In this document: piece by piece, positions 40,528 to 40,857 of the stretch
Numbering within the stretch: the stretch's first letter is position 1
Layout: every line of letters starts with the position of its first letter
IMG/VR virus record: IMGVR_UViG_3300003937_000091
Span: 1-40,857 of that record
Strand: one strand, 5' to 3'
Source: a virus
DNA: 40,857 bases
Program-made: the position numbers and the translations under genes
The notes under the pieces: model-generated
What the model was told of the DNA's origin: nothing
What the model saw: the letters and a program-made list of their open reading frames with translations, nothing else
Databases searched by the model: none

Positions 40528-40728
40528 TGTGTCCTACTTTCTTTGTGTCTCTGCTGTTTGTTTAAACAGCAAGCAATCTACATAAGACTTTTTATACAGG
40601 GCAATGTATCTTTTGCCTCACATAAATTGCTTGCTATCTACACCCAGTAGCCTACAAGGTAAAGGAAGGTGGATGAATAAACCACCTATAAGTACTCCTC
40701 ATAGGCTACAAGCTGTCAACCCTCGACA
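40528..40728 (-). other. Structured non-coding gap within the early arm
   Basis: This stretch holds two nested elements. A 10-base inverted repeat, AGCAAGCAAT (40568-40577) with ATTGCTTGCT (40626-40635), adjoins a TGTTTAAACA copy (40559-40568). Further right, GTAGCCTA/TAGGCTAC (8 bp, about 40646-40713) encloses AGGTGG/CCACCT. On the minus strand TTGACA occurs at about 40713-40718 but without a good -10. It is likely a leader or regulatory RNA for the genes from 40527 leftward. Confidence 0.5.
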
Positions 40729-40857
40729 CTAAAAGGGCGTAAGCTCATCGTCTTTGGTCTCTTGGTCCATGGCTAACCATTCTAGAACATCTTCTCTCTC
40801 TGCTCTAGTTAGGTCATTCCACTGTACAATCTCGTGATTGTACTGGCTACCGCCATC
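40729..40857 (-). CDS. C-terminal part of the gene crossing the contig join
   Basis: The second copy of the 99-base repeat plus 30 further bases encode the last 42 residues of the 122-aa early protein, ending at TAG 40729-40731 after ELTPF. It is the same gene as at 1-339; only the residues from 40758 to 40732 are unique to this end. Confidence 0.85.
   Translation of the reverse strand, partial: DGGSQYNHEIVQWNDLTRAEREDVLEWLAMDQETKDDELTPF
40759..40857. repeat. Terminal direct repeat, right copy
   Basis: Identical to bases 1-99. See the left copy: it marks circular closure of the assembly. Confidence 0.95.

Larger units (their letters stand above)
387..40568. repeat. Dispersed palindrome TGTTTAAACA, 15 copies
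   Basis: Starts: 387, 1228, 1704, 4833, 17644, 22456, 31567, 33311, 34917, 35776, 36542, 37929, 39294, 39852, 40559. Every GTTTAAAC I found is flanked by T and A to make the full decamer. At about one third each A and T, chance predicts roughly 0.2 copies. Seven are intergenic (387, 1228, 1704, 22456, 35776, 39294, 40559) and eight are in coding sequence, often encoding LFKQ or CLNN/CLNK. Confidence 0.85.

Overview
The window is a complete small tailed-phage genome with low GC content (about one third by eye). The first and last 99 bases are identical and a gene reads through the join, so the contig closes into a circle of about 40,758 bp. A 99-base overlap is what a k-mer assembler leaves on a circular or circularly permuted genome, so I read it as an assembly overlap, not a packaged terminal repeat. 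No integrase, repressor, tRNA, DNA polymerase, primase or helicase is recognisable. The host is unknown. A Thr/Pro-rich secreted protein and a TATAAT box six bases before a start codon hint at a marine actinobacterium, but this is inference.

Layout: two divergent transcription arms start around 2.5-4.3 kb and converge at 35.78 kb. The leftward (early) arm starts at a consensus promoter (TTGACA-17-TATATT, 3013-3041). It first makes a leader of about 500 nt with extensive secondary structure, then runs through small genes, a SprT-like metallopeptidase and a gene across the contig join. It continues from 40.5 kb down to 35.8 kb with about a dozen small unknown genes, an HTH protein, a Rad52-like annealing protein with a zinc ribbon, a secreted lysozyme-like protein and a PD-(D/E)XK-like nuclease. 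Genes are separated by repeated hairpin modules.

The rightward (late) arm starts after a terminator at 4.24 kb. It carries tiny basic and Cys-rich genes, TerL and portal, then a 13-kb block of very large, mostly unrecognised proteins (2098, 484, 335, 678, 393 and 372 aa). Next come a separately promoted scaffold/capsid unit, connector and tail/adhesin genes, a lysis-type cassette with several small membrane proteins, and a metallophosphoesterase.

The most notable observations are these: (1) an HPr-like phosphocarrier domain, including the GLHARP active-site motif, inside the 678-aa protein; (2) 15 copies of the palindrome TGTTTAAACA, several forming the tip of hairpins whose stems differ but stay paired; (3) the structured early leader, whose G.U pairs indicate the leftward strand; (4) a 584-aa secreted acidic protein with Thr-rich and Pro-rich linkers in the lysis region; (5) several very small Cys-rich genes, including a 12-aa CCGGGCC peptide.
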